Origin: Datura wrightii
Lineage: Eukaryota; Streptophyta; Magnoliopsida; Solanales; Solanaceae
Assembly: GCA_035772735.1 (NCBI GenBank)
Contig: JASDFA010000010.1
Coordinates: 127,543,501 to 127,607,500, forward strand
Length of the DNA stretch: 64,000 nucleotides
Reading direction: 5' to 3'
The translations under genes were made by a program, and so were the position numbers. How positions within the stretch are numbered: the first letter of the stretch is position 1; each line of letters begins with the position of its first letter. Below the pieces are notes generated by a model that saw only the letters and a program-made list of their open reading frames with translations, was not told the origin of the DNA and did no database searches. Of the stretch, positions 11,013 through 21,876 are shown in pieces.

Positions 11013-12609
11013 TGTTACACCCCAAAAAATTTTTTGCTGGTCATTTGATATATCTATGCTATGTTAAGGAAAGTACGGGCTATATATTGGTTGTAGGTGA
11101 GGAGAGAAAAATATACAAAGGGAAAATCGAAGAGTTTGTGAAGTTCATAAGTAAGTGTCAATTTTAAACAACCATATCTCCCAATCTATAATGAGTTATG
11201 TGTCCTACATTCTATTAAATTTAATGTCTTTGAGTATAGTTTTTAGAATATTATACCGTTCATCAGTCGGAGTTCAGAGTAAAAACTTATAGGCATTTTA
11301 CAGTGGCACTGTCGAGCAGTGATGTGGCCACCGCCCAAAAACACCTCAACCACCTCAAGTCTATAAAAATGTAATATTTGGCTTATATTCCACTTTAATA
11401 CTTTTCCATATTTGAGGTGCTTTCTTATACTCCAAGATTCTCTCACATTTCCAGAATACAACGAAGGTGAATTGAAGAGGAAACAGCAAGATAAAATTCT
11501 GTCAAAACACAATACAACTTGAGAGTTAGTTTCCAAGTGTAAAAGGTGAGTTAGGGGTTATTTTGGAGCTCGTTTTTGCTGTAATTTGGAGGTTATTTTA
11601 TGTGTTCTAAGAGATGTTTGTACTGCCTATATGTCTCTCTTTGAATAAGGATTGAAGTCATAAAGAAAGGTAAGAATTTTACCCTCTTTAAGCCCCTCAA
11701 CTTGCAAGACAAAAGCTGGAATTTGGCAGCTAAAGAGAGCTGCCGTTGGGCTGTTTTTGAGCTGAGTTCATGCTCGATTTTTCTAGGATTTTTTGCAGTT
11801 TATTTTACTGGAAATATAATTCACTTTTAGGGGATGGATTACAGTATAATTTAGGTAATTTTCCCTTCTTATTTTCTCCCTCAAAAGCTTGTGAAAACAA
11901 GTAAAGAAAATGGCTCTAGTTGTTGGTATTGCCATGAGTTATTGTTGTGGTTATGACCTCCGTTTGGTGAATTATTTTGGATGCATTTTACGATAAAGAT
12001 TAGCTTCCTGTTTGACTATAAATTTAATGTACTAATAAGGTTAAATTATGGTCATTGATGTAGGAAATCGGCTAATAGAAGTCCATCGGAAAAGGTATGT
12101 AAGGCGCCCTATCTGTTGTTCTTTCGAGCACGATTCATGCGTTGTGAGATGAATAAGGCAGCAAAATTCTCATGCGTGTTGGGGTAGTATGTCAAGATAT
12201 ATTTAAGCTTTAATTCCCATGTATTATTGAAGATAAATGTTGAGATTATTTCTAGCCCAAGGAGGCATTTAAAGTGTGATACCGTGCCGATTGTTATCAT
12301 AGTTGTACATCGAGTTGTAGACCCCTCGGCGTGGGCATTGTTACCTGGTAATTTACTGTATGTTGTATATGTTATGTTGTTCATGTATAAGATTCTGGTC
12401 ACTTTATGAAATTAGAAATTGAAGCTAAGATGGCGATGTAAGAATAACATACGGTAAAACTGAATGTCATGTTAATAAGGGTAAACGAGGGTACCAATGC
12501 AATGATTCCTTGATATGGCTTAAGGGTTATAGTTCAAATGCTATATAGTTGGCTTCTCGATCTCTTCAGAATTGAGTATCCTACAGTACCCCAGTTTTAG
12601 GGTGTGACA
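11013..12609 (+). mobile_element. Element C: 3' LTR (Tekay/Del-like)
   Basis: The polypurine tract AAGGGGGGAGGA (11001-11012) precedes TGTTACACCCC at 11013. The LTR ends GGGTGTGACA at 12609. These are the standard inverted termini of this group. A TATA-like TATAAAAATG lies near 11362. Unlike the LTRs of D-G it lacks the GC-rich hairpin module. A related fragment with the same first 270 bp is at 58743-59015. Confidence 0.85.
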
Positions 12610-13930
12610 TTCTGTGAACACATCAACATGCGCACCATAAAGGTAATGGCGTGGAATCTTCAATGCGAACACAACGACTGCCAACTCTAGGTCATGAGTC
12701 AGATAATTCTTCTCATAGATTTTTAGTTGTCCGTGGCATAATCTATAACCTTACCATTCTGCATCACTAACCATCAGATGCAAATTCTAGAGGTTTCACA
12801 ATATACGACAAGTCTATCTGTAGCCTCAGGAAGGGTCAATACAGGAGTAGTAGTCAAACAGGTCTTCAATTCCTAAAAGCTTTTCTCACAAGCTTCAGAT
12901 CATTGAAATTTGGCCTTCTTCTGGGTCAACTTAGTCAACGGAGTAGCAATAGATAAAAACCCTTCTACAAACCATCTGTAATAGCTTGTTAGACCCAAGA
13001 AACTTCTAATATATGTTGGAGTTGTGTGTCTAGGTCAATTCTTAACTACCTCAATCTTTTGAGAGTCAACCTTAATACCCTTGCTGGAGACAACATGGCC
13101 TAAGAATGCTATAAACTTCAACAAAAATTCACACTTAGAAAATTTGGCGAATAGCTTATTGTCCTTAAATGTATAGAGGACTATTCTGAGACGGTTAGCA
13201 TGATCATATTCACTCTTTGAGTAAACCAATATATCATCAATAAATACAATTACAAACATGTCCATGTATGGGTTGAACACTCTGTTCATAGATCCATAAA
13301 TGTCGTAGAAGCATTAGTCAATCCAAAGGACATGACAACAAACACATAATGGCCATAACGAGTCCTAAAAGCTGTCTTGGGAATATAACTTTCCCTTACC
13401 TTTAGATGATGATAGCCTAATATGAGGTCTATCTTGGAGAAGTAAGTATCACCCTTAAATTGGTTAAGCAAGTCATCGATTTTAGGAAGAGGATACTTAT
13501 TCTTAATCGTGACCTTGTTCAACTATCTGTAGTCTATGCACATTCTAAGGGTACCATCTTTCTTTCACTCGAAGAGAACTAGAGCACCCCATAATGAAAC
13601 ATTAGGGTTGACGAAACCCTTATTTAGAAGATCTTTTAGCTGCTCTTTTAACTCTCTCAACTCGGCAGGGGCCATTCTTTATGGTAGAATAAAAATAGGC
13701 TGAGTATTAGGAATAACATCAATTACAAAATCTATTCCCCTATTTGGAGGGGTTACTGGAAGATCATTAGGGAAGACCTCAAGAAACTTATTAATAATAG
13801 GAACTGATAGAAAGGATGGGGTTTTAACATTAGAGTTTCAAACACACACTAAATGATAGACACACCCCTTAGAGATTAACTTTCTGGCCTTAAGGTATGA
13901 AATGAAATGACCCGTAAGCATGATGGGACT
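12610..13930 (-). pseudogene. Antisense chromovirus pol fragment (protease end, RT, RNase H)
   Basis: Read on the minus strand from 13930 down, this encodes the region from the end of protease (KLISKGCVYHLV-like) through the MAPAELRELKEQLKDLLNKG segment and the RT. RT motifs include CIDYR, YPLPKIDDLL, the YFSKIDL block, MSFGLTNA and the catalytic FIDDILVYSKS. RNase H begins near 12750. Both ends are truncated and there are several stops. Its right part abuts the end of the C LTR, so C probably inserted into it. It belongs to the same broad group as elements D-G. Confidence 0.8.
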
Positions 13931-13937
13931 ACATTCT

Positions 13938-15450
13938 TGATACGCCCAAATTACACCTCTATGATAAGAAGTATAATGCGGTCGATGTCAAATATAAAAC
14001 CCAACCACAAGGAATATGGTGAAAACTAAGTTTTATATGACTATTTGCTTTTAGTCAATTATTTTTGTAAAACTGGGGGTTTGGGAAAAGTATCTTGATT
14101 TATTATCATCCAGATGCAAGAAACACCGTTATGATTTATTACTATTGAATCTAAGAAGAAATTAGACTAGGGTTATGTTCATCATGGTTTATTAACGATA
14201 TTGGTTAGTCACTGCAGTGGACTTATTTAATGCTAGGTGTGTAGGTTGTTAACTCATATTCTATCCAAATGTTTCTCAACCTATTCAGATAGGTATCACT
14301 CTTTATTCTCAAACTAAGAATGGTAGTCAACAAGTTATAATAATTAACCTAGGTTGATTAATCTTATTACAACACTAATCCTTAGCCAAGGGTTAATGAC
14401 TTGAATCCCTATTGTCAATTCTTTTCATCAAGATTTATACATCTTACTCAAGCATGTCAAACCTAGGGTTTGTTCTAATGTTTGACACCATTAGAAATCA
14501 CTCAAAATGAAAGAATTGATAATACACACAATTGCATTAAATTGATCCACTCATCAATCATCATCATTACGTCATTCTACCATGAATCACACAATCCTAG
14601 TAATATAATTTAGCAATACATGATCAATGAATTCATAACAGAATTCATATTCATAAAATAAGATTTAACTTACAAAAAAGAGATGAAACCTTGATTATGA
14701 ATCTAGTAACTAAACAGTATTTCTTCAAGAACATTTCAAAAGTAACGTACAAGTCGATCTTTTTTCTCTCAAAAGTCTGATAATGAAAATAAACCTAGTA
14801 GCTACTATTTATAGCCTAGAGTAATTCAAAATAACACTAAAAAGTAGAGTCCTTCTTCTCAGGTGACACCACGTTGTTGTCCCTTCGGCAAGGTGACGGT
14901 CCGTCACTCCTTATCTAGTGCATCCTTAAATTTGCATCTTGGTGATAGAAATCTTGACAGTCCCTCAAAGAGGTGAGGGTCTGTCACCTGGGCTTTCACT
15001 CCTTACCTAGGGAGTCCTGAAATCAACATCTTGATGATGACAAACTTGACGATCTATCAAAAAGGTGATGGTCCATCACTTTTACTTTTTTTTGTTCAGC
15101 TACTATTTAGGCTTGATGATAGGAATGATGGTCCGTCACACTATTGAAGGCCCGTAAAATAGGTTTTCAGGTATCCTTATCAGCCTGTTTCACACTATTT
15201 CTTTGCTTTGGTTTATTATCCCTTACAACACACACAAAATAATTCAATATAACAAAAAGTTGCTCAAGAACCTGCATCAATTCACAGTTAAAAGCGCCAA
15301 ATGCATCGTTAAATGCCGATGCATCAACACCCTCAACTCAGAATGTTTTCCTATCCTCCATCAACATACCAGACACCATATTACAACAAAACAAACTCAT
15401 GATAAACTACAACAGTTGTTATACTCAAAGTAAATAATTCACACTTATCA
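13938..15450 (-). mobile_element. Antisense Athila-like LTR
   Basis: On the plus strand it runs from TGATACGCCC to CACTTATCA, so on the minus strand it starts TGATAAGTG and ends GGGCGTATCA. The minus-strand TATA box (GGCTATAAATAG) is near 14806-14817. U3 contains repeated palindromic GTGACGG-N-CCGTCAC units. The end region resembles the end of the solo LTR at 16639-18244 (an ACCCAAC/GGAATATGG context). The flanking 5-mers (ATTCT and CTACC) do not match, so I cannot show a clean solo insertion. It could instead be the 3' LTR of the antisense gag-protease next to it. Confidence 0.65.
14870..15160 (-). repeat. U3 tandem palindromic repeats GTGACGG-N-CCGTCAC
   Basis: Four degenerate units occur near 14890, 14970, 15065 and 15128. 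Each is centred on GTGACGGTCCGTCAC or a variant (for example GTGATGGTCCATCAC, where both arms changed together). They lie upstream of the TATA box in the orientation of this LTR. Confidence 0.65.
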
Positions 15451-15538
15451 CTACCATTTTTATAAACAAGAAAAACATATGGCATGAATTAAATGTCTTT
15501 ACTCATAATGATCTACAGGTGACATGATGATACTCAGA

Positions 15539-16633
15539 CTAATACTCGATTGCTGAGACCACTCTATACTCTTTTGATTGCTTCATTGACCGACAAACAC
15601 TTAAGGTGACCTCCTCTTTATTGAGTCTGAATTTCAGTTGGCCAGCCTCCACATCTAATAAATCCCCCCCAGTGGCAAGGAATGGTTGCCCCAAAATGAT
15701 GGGGACCTCACAACCTTGCAATCAAGGATCACAAAGTCTGCTGGGAATATGAATCTATCTACCTTAACAAGCATATCAAACAGGATCCCCACAGGCTTTT
15801 TCACAGTTCGGTAGGCCATCAGTAGCTGCATAGTAGTCGGTGTGGGGGCTCCGAAGCGCAGCTGCTTAAACATAGCTAGTGGCATCAGATTGATTCTCAG
15901 AGTGCTTTCACGAACTCAACATCACCAATAATACATGGAATGAGGAAGGCACCCGGATTCTCCTTTTTCTGGGACAGGACCCATGAGGCTATGATGCTAC
16001 AATGATGTACGTTATCCATGGGCTCATAGCTCATGGACCTTTTCTTAGTAACAAGGTCCTTCATAAACTTGGAGTATTGCTACATCTTTTCTAATTCATC
16101 GACCAATGGTATGTTTACAGAGAATTGTTTTAGCATTGATAGGAACTTCTAAAACTTACCTTTTCCACCTTCATCTTCATTCTTTGAGGGAACAGTGACG
16201 GTGGTCATTGGATAGCCTTATAGATCTGGGTGGCCCCTTGTTTTAATCCTTGTTCAACTTTAGGCTCCTTCTCAACAACTCGAGCCTCAGTCAACTCAGT
16301 ATATTTCTCATGCTCATGCTCAGCAACCTCTTCCTTATCATCAATTATGCTCTCTTTCTTTCTTTAAAGCTCAACTACAACCAGCAGAGAGGGATCAACC
16401 ATGGTCTTTTCACTCCTAGTCATCACAACCATCCAGTGACCATCATTCTTCAGATTTTAGGTTGTTTTGCTAGGTAGTGTACCCTTTTTCCTAGGGTTCG
16501 TGAATGTAGACAATTGACCTAGCTACTTTTCAATCTGCTTGATGGTCGTGGCATGTGACTCAACTCTCTGACCCAGGCTAGGTATATCTCCATGGATGTG
16601 TTTCAGCTGCTCATCGTAGATCTCACTTTCTTA
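15539..16633 (-). pseudogene. Antisense Athila-like gag (3' part) and protease
   Basis: On the minus strand the segment from 16633 down encodes a gag C-terminal region (SLGQRVESHATTIKQIEK, then NDGHWMVVMTRS). It is followed by the protease: INLMPLAMFKQLRFG near 15890, FPADFVILD, and the PIILGQPFLATGG block near 15690. The catalytic DLGAS stretch just upstream is degraded. Several stops and frame changes are present. The gag is interrupted by the solo LTR to the right and continues at 18250-18826. The sequence type matches gag-protease ORFs common in Solanaceae, from memory. Confidence 0.7.
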
Positions 16634-16638
16634 AGCAT
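16634..16638 (+). repeat. Target-site duplication AGCAT, left copy
   Basis: AGCAT immediately precedes the solo LTR and is repeated exactly at 18245-18249. Confidence 0.85.
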
Positions 16639-18244
16639 TGATGTGTTGTGAGATTACAACACTTTCAACGCTCAAAACTAAGAAAATAGCATGGACTTAG
16701 GTATATTTATGTGGATATAAGGCACTTTTCTTTTGGTTACGGGATAAATTAGTGTTGGAGAAAAAATATGCAAAAGATAGCTTGAAAGTGTACAAAATAG
16801 GCACAACTCACAGTTCACAGTATGAGCCGTAGGAAGGTTCTAAGCGTCGTACAGTTGGTCGTGAAAAGTTTCAGAAGGCTAAGGATGAAGAGGTGCATCA
16901 TACGATTCTTAGTACGAGTCATATAAAGCTTGTATGGGTCATGGTGAAAAAGTCGTGAAAAGATTAAGAAGATTCACATAAGAGGCTGACTCATTATATG
17001 GATAGACAGTACGAGTTGTGCCATGAAGGTATGAGTCGTACCATAGCACTCATGAAGAACTTCAGAAAATTGTAAAGTCTCAGAGTCAAGCCACAAAAGC
17101 ACTATATGAATGGTAGGAAGTTGATACAAGTCGTACCAAGGCTCAACACTTAGCCAGATTTTAGCAAGCTAAAGACCTACAGGCAGCAGGTACGACCAAT
17201 ACAAGCCTACTACGGGTCGTAGGATTAGTCGTGGCTCGAGCAGCAGCAGATATGGAAGTTTACCCTATTAGCTTAGAAAAAGGATTCGTATGTCTGTATA
17301 AATATGATTTATGTTTTATTTTCATAAAATAGGAGGATATTTCGTTAGACATTGTTAGTTTTTGTTAGACAATCACGAGAGAACATAGAATTGAGTTGAT
17401 TAACTTGTGATCAACCTTTTCTTGATTTTCTTTTTGATCTTATGAATTGTTCTTGATAATTTCTAGATTTAATCAATGATGTTTTTCTCTCATCTACAAT
17501 TGTAAGTATTGATTTATGTATTTAATCATGAATGCGAATCACAACCTTAAAACTATGAGAGGCTAAAATCTCCATAGCTAGGGTTGTGGGAAACATGGTG
17601 GATTAACGAGCTAGGGTTGCACAAAAGTGATTCAAAATCAATGAAAAACACTTGTATGTATTCTCTTCATGATTTAATGTTTCTTAACAGTGTACAATGT
17701 TAGGACTTGCCCAAATTCTTTACTTGCTTGATCCTAGAGTGGTAGAGAATAGGAAAAGAGAATTACAATAAAGCTTTGGTCTTGATGATCATTGTATTAA
17801 CTTGAGTTGTGGCCATAGGATAGTTATATTTGGGAAAAATTGATAATGGTTAGTTTGCAATTGCTCATGAGACCTGATCCAGTGATTGAGTATAGTCATC
17901 CAATAGGGATGAACTTGTCGTTTGGATGAACCCTAGTTATCAGTCCTACAAGTAAAGCATTGGAATTGGTCACTTGTGTATACCCAAAGAAATGAAACCA
18001 TGGGGAACACAAACCCTAGTTAGTTTTAATTCTTGATTTTACAACACAATTCTAATCATCATTTTTTTAGTTATTATTCTCTTTAAACCCCCCACTTTGG
18101 AGTAACTACCTAATAAAGTTCACTTACCGGCGGTAGTCTAGCTCTTCCATATTCCCTATGGGTTCGACCCCAACCTTTAGTTGGGTTATTTATTGAAAAT
18201 GTACGCTTCATACTTCAGTAGGGGGTATGTCTTGAGCATTATCA
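16639..18244 (+). mobile_element. Solo LTR (Athila-like) with perfect TSD
   Basis: A 1606-bp LTR starting TGATGTGTTG and ending GAGCATTATCA, flanked on both sides by AGCAT. No internal region exists, and the minus-strand gag reading resumes on the other side. This is the expected product of LTR-LTR recombination after insertion into the antisense gag. A TATA box (TATAAATATG) is near 17297. U3 contains many variants of TACGAGTCGTAC. The phrase TATGGGTTCGACCCC near 18159 resembles the end region of Athila-type LTRs. Confidence 0.88.
16800..17260 (+). repeat. U3 repeats of a TACGAGTCGTAC-type palindrome
   Basis: The motif recurs in degenerate form near 16850, 16910, 17008, 17029, 17117 and 17205, upstream of the TATA box of the solo LTR. 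Individual copies differ at one to three positions. Confidence 0.6.
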
Positions 18245-18249
18245 AGCAT
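18245..18249 (+). repeat. Target-site duplication AGCAT, right copy
   Basis: Exact repeat of 16634-16638, immediately after the solo LTR's terminal CA. Confidence 0.85.
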
Positions 18250-18826
18250 CTCTGACATCATGCCCTCTACTTTCACTGTCCAGCCTCCCCCTCACGTGCA
18301 TTAGGAGGAACATACGATCCTACTCGGTCGATGCTGTAACAATCATTCATTCTCCTTTCTCCTTCCTACTCATGGCCTCACCTTCTGTCTCTGTAGCCAT
18401 TCTGATTGTAATAGTCTCTATATTGGTTCTAACCCGGGTTTCTAAAATCTTGACACCAAGTGTCTTGTCCAGACCCTTGGGCATTGGCTTGGAAACCCAC
18501 CACCTAATTATGTAATAAGTTTGCCTTCTCCTCGAAATCTGAATGCTCTGGCCCTGGTTCTTGTCCCTTTGTTCTCACTATATTAACTTTTTAGGCTCCA
18601 GCGGCCATGATATGCTTCATGAGCAGGTTTAATGATGTGAACATATGGGCCAATTCCCGGTCACATTCCTCCTTTTTCCTTCATTAGTCTGCAGTTAAAC
18701 CAACAATATATGTACTACAAACTACTTCCACTTCCTGGGTGTGCCATGCCCTGTTCGTTTTCATCACTTTTTCTAGAATAGTCGCAGCTTGCTCCCAGGT
18801 GTGAATCTCTAATTGTTAGTTTTGGA
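18250..18826 (-). pseudogene. Antisense Athila-like gag (5' part)
   Basis: The minus strand from about 18826 down encodes TWEQAATILEKVMKTNRAWHT, then a segment with ECDRELAHMFTSLNLLMKH and MAAGA, then an arginine-rich stretch. It resembles the C-terminal half of gag proteins of solanaceous Athila-like elements, from memory. There are multiple stops. It is continuous in sense with 15539-16633 across the solo LTR. Its 5' end is cut at about 18826, where plus-strand pol of element D starts. Confidence 0.65.
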
Positions 18827-21031
18827 TGAATACAGTGGCCTTTTTGGGTCACATATTTAGGTAGATTCACAAAGATCGAGGCAATAAATACATGGACTAG
18901 ACTGACAACTCCTACTGAGGTACCCAGTGTCTTTTGGTTAACTGGGTATTATAGAAGATTTGTAGAGGGGTTTTCTACTATATTAGTGCCTTTGACCAAG
19001 TTAACTCAGGAAGCAACCAAATTTCACTGGACTGAAGCATGCGAATAGAGTTTCCAATAATTGAAAAATAGATTAACCTCAGTGCTAGTACTAGCTTTGC
19101 CGGAAGGTTCAGAGGGTTATGCATTGTACTGTGATGCTTTGGGTGTCGGGCTAGGACGTGTTCTGATGCAACATGGTAAGGTAATTTCTTATGCTTCAAG
19201 ACAGTTGAGGAATCATGAAAAGAACTACCCCACCCATGATCTGGAATTGGCTGCAGTAACTCATGCCTTAAAAATATGGAGGCATTATTTGTATGGCATA
19301 CACATAGATATTTTTACTAATCATAAGAACCTCCAATACATTTTTACACATAAATAATTGAATCTGCGGCAGCGTCGCTGGTTAGAACTGTTAAAGGACT
19401 ATGACGTGAATATTTTATATCACCCATGGAAGGCCAACATTGTGGAAGATGCCCTCAACTGCAAATCCATGGGAAGATTGGCATATTTGAAGCCCGAACA
19501 ATGGAGACTGGCCTGAGAATTGCATCAGGTAGCCAGTCTAGCCATCAAGATAATAGACTCGGGAGACTATGGAGTAGTGATCCAGAATGCTACAGTATCA
19601 TCCCTCGTGGTAGAGGTGAAAGAAAGACAATATGAAGACCCTAACCTAGTTCAGCTCAGAGATAAAGTTCAGCGAGGGGAAGTATCAGCTTTCGAGGTAA
19701 CCGAAGATGGAGTTTTGAGATGTAGAGGTCGCCTTTGTGTTCCAGATATGGCAGGACTTTGCCAGTAGATCATGGAAGAGGTACCTTATTCCAATTATTC
19801 TTTTCACCCAGGTTCAACAAAGATGTATCATGATATAAAAGAGATTTACTAGTTGCCGGGAATGAAGGAGATAGCAAGATTTGTAGCACAATACCCTGAT
19901 TGCCAGTGTGTAAAGGCGGAAAATAAAAAACCGAACGGATTGACACAGGAAATAGAAGTGCCTATGTGGAAATGGGAAGCAATTAATATGGATTTCGTGA
20001 TAGGATTACCCCGTACCGACACAAATTTGATTCCATCTGGGTGATTGTCAATAGATTGATGAAGTCTGCTCATTTTCTACCAATCAGGGCTACCTTCTCA
20101 GCTGGGGACTATGTTGAATTGAATATTAGAGAAATAGTTCAATTTCATGGTGTTCTAGTATCGATCATTTCTGACATAGGAGCGCAGTTCACAGCTAAAT
20201 TCTGGCAGTCCTTTCAGAAGGGCTTGGGGACACAGGTTAATCTGAGTATAGCCTTCCATCCTCAAACAGATGGACAAGCAGAACGTACAATTAAAACACT
20301 TGAGGACATGTTGCGAGCGTGTGTGTTAGACTTCGGAGGCAGCTGGGATCAACATTTACCCCTCAATAAATTTTCTTACAATAACAGTTATCATTTAACA
20401 ATCCAGATGGCACCTTATGAGGCCTTATATAGGCGGAAATGCAGGTCCCTAGTTGGTTGGTTCGAGGTTGGAGAATCAGAGTTAATTGGACCATATATAA
20501 TCCACCAGTCAGAAGAGAAAGTGAAGCCTACCAGAGAATGCCTGCTGACAACTCAAAGCTGCCAGAAATCTTACGCTGGCGGGCAGCGTAGAAACCTAGA
20601 ATTTGCTATAGGCAACTGGGTATTTCTGAAAGTTTCACCGATGAAAGGATTGATGAGATTTGGTAAAAAGGGAAAGCTTAGCCTGAGATTTATAGGACCA
20701 TACCGAATCTTCCAGAGAATAGGCCAGGTGTCATATGAGCTTGATCTGCCTTTAGAGTTGGAATCTGTTCACCTAATCTTTCATATGTCAATGTTACAAA
20801 AGTGCATAGTGGATCCATCTTGAGTTGTGCCCGTGGAGGACATCCAGGTTAATAAGGAGTTAGCATATGAAGAAGTTCCAGTGGCCATATTAGATCCACA
20901 GGTTTTACAGGTTAAGAACTAAAGATGTCGCCTCTATTAAAGTATTGTGGAGAAACAGGAATAGAGAAGAGATGACCTAGGAAGCTGAGCACAATATGAG
21001 GTACAAATATCCTCACTTGTTCCGGGCTTAG
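18827..21031 (+). pseudogene. Element D pol: RNase H, integrase, chromodomain (5'-truncated)
   Basis: It begins abruptly in the RT/RNase H connection (WMNTVAFLGHI-like) and continues with LALPEGSEGYALYCDA, YPTHDLELAAVTHALKIWRH and the FTNHKNLQYIFT block of RNase H. The integrase zinc-finger region (KMYHDIKEIY, then CVKAENKKPNGLTQ) is near 19820-19950. The catalytic core follows (INMDFVIGLPRT, IISDIGAQFTAKFW, AFHPQTDGQAERTIKTLEDM), then the KVSPMKGLMRFGKKGKLSLR region and a chromodomain-like tail ending at a TAG at 21029. Stops and frameshifts break it into several frames. Gag, protease and most of RT are missing. Confidence 0.85.
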
Positions 21032-21291
21032 TCCAAACTATGCAGTGAGGTATATTATTGATTCAGTTCTTGTTTCATGATGTATGTTACCTATATTGCT
21101 CAGTTGAGTACAATCCTATTGTGAAATAGTTTTTATAGTGTTATGTGAAGTGCCTGTGTTGGACTTTTCTGCGTTTAAGGGTTTCCAGATAGTCCATGTT
21201 ATAGAGGAGACACTGTCGAAATTTTTCCAGAATAGTAGTTAAAACAGTTATATTCCTGTAAGCTAAAGTGACATTCAAGGAAGAATGTTCC

Positions 21292-21312
21292 TAAGGGGGG
21301 GGGGCCCGAGGA
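21292..21312 (+). other. Polypurine tract of element D
   Basis: AAGGGGGGGGG followed by GCCCGAGGA lies directly before the LTR start TGTTAAACCCC. This primes plus-strand synthesis in LTR elements. The G run is longer than in E-G and is interrupted by CCC. Confidence 0.75.
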
Positions 21313-21876
21313 TGTTAAACCCCGTAAGTTCCTAACATTTAGTCGGCCTATTTGTATGTTAGTCAAGAGTTTTAGAGTTCGTTCATGTGAGAAAGGGCCC
21401 GAGAAAAGGTTGAACGAGCGTGAAATTAGGAAAGTGAGGGAGAAGGGCGAGCAGGCTGCAACTGGTGCAGCATGCAACGGAGCCCCTCCCTCCACGTTGG
21501 GCGTCGTGGCATGCCCGTAAATTGGCGCGACAGGGTCCGTTCCATGGACCCCCTGTCCACCGCCCAAGTATATATATAAAGCCCCTTCACTTGTTGAATC
21601 ATTATATATGTTTATATCTTCATCTAGAAATGAAACCCACGCCATTTTAAAGTTATTTCCTTCCGATTACGTTGCCAAACACTGTCCAAACTCAAATTAA
21701 CTTCAGGTATCGGGTTATAAGCTTGCAGGGAGCATTACTACGGAGTTAGTTTCTTGAAATTCGCCTGGAAAATCATAGCACCGCCGAGTAGAAATTGTCT
21801 GAATTGCTCCAAACTAATTTCTATGCGATCACAGGCTTTAAGTAAGTATTTCTCCCTTTTGAGCTCTTAAGAAATT
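21313..21876 (+). mobile_element. Element D: 3' LTR, left part
   Basis: It starts TGTTAAACCCCGTAAG after the polypurine tract. It carries a TATA-type TATATATAAAGCCCC near 21571, preceded by GC-rich partly palindromic DNA (TCCATGGACC near 21541). It is interrupted at 21876 by element E and continues at 45370. It belongs to the same LTR subfamily as E's LTRs but is diverged. Confidence 0.85.
21872..21876 (+). repeat. Target-site duplication AAATT of element E, left copy
   Basis: AAATT lies immediately before E's LTR start and is repeated exactly at 45365-45369 after E's 3' LTR. Confidence 0.9.

Noticed and set aside
13933..15455. Antisense LTR as a clean solo LTR insertion
   Set aside because: The flanking 5-mers ATTCT and CTACC differ, so no target duplication supports it; left as an LTR of uncertain status.
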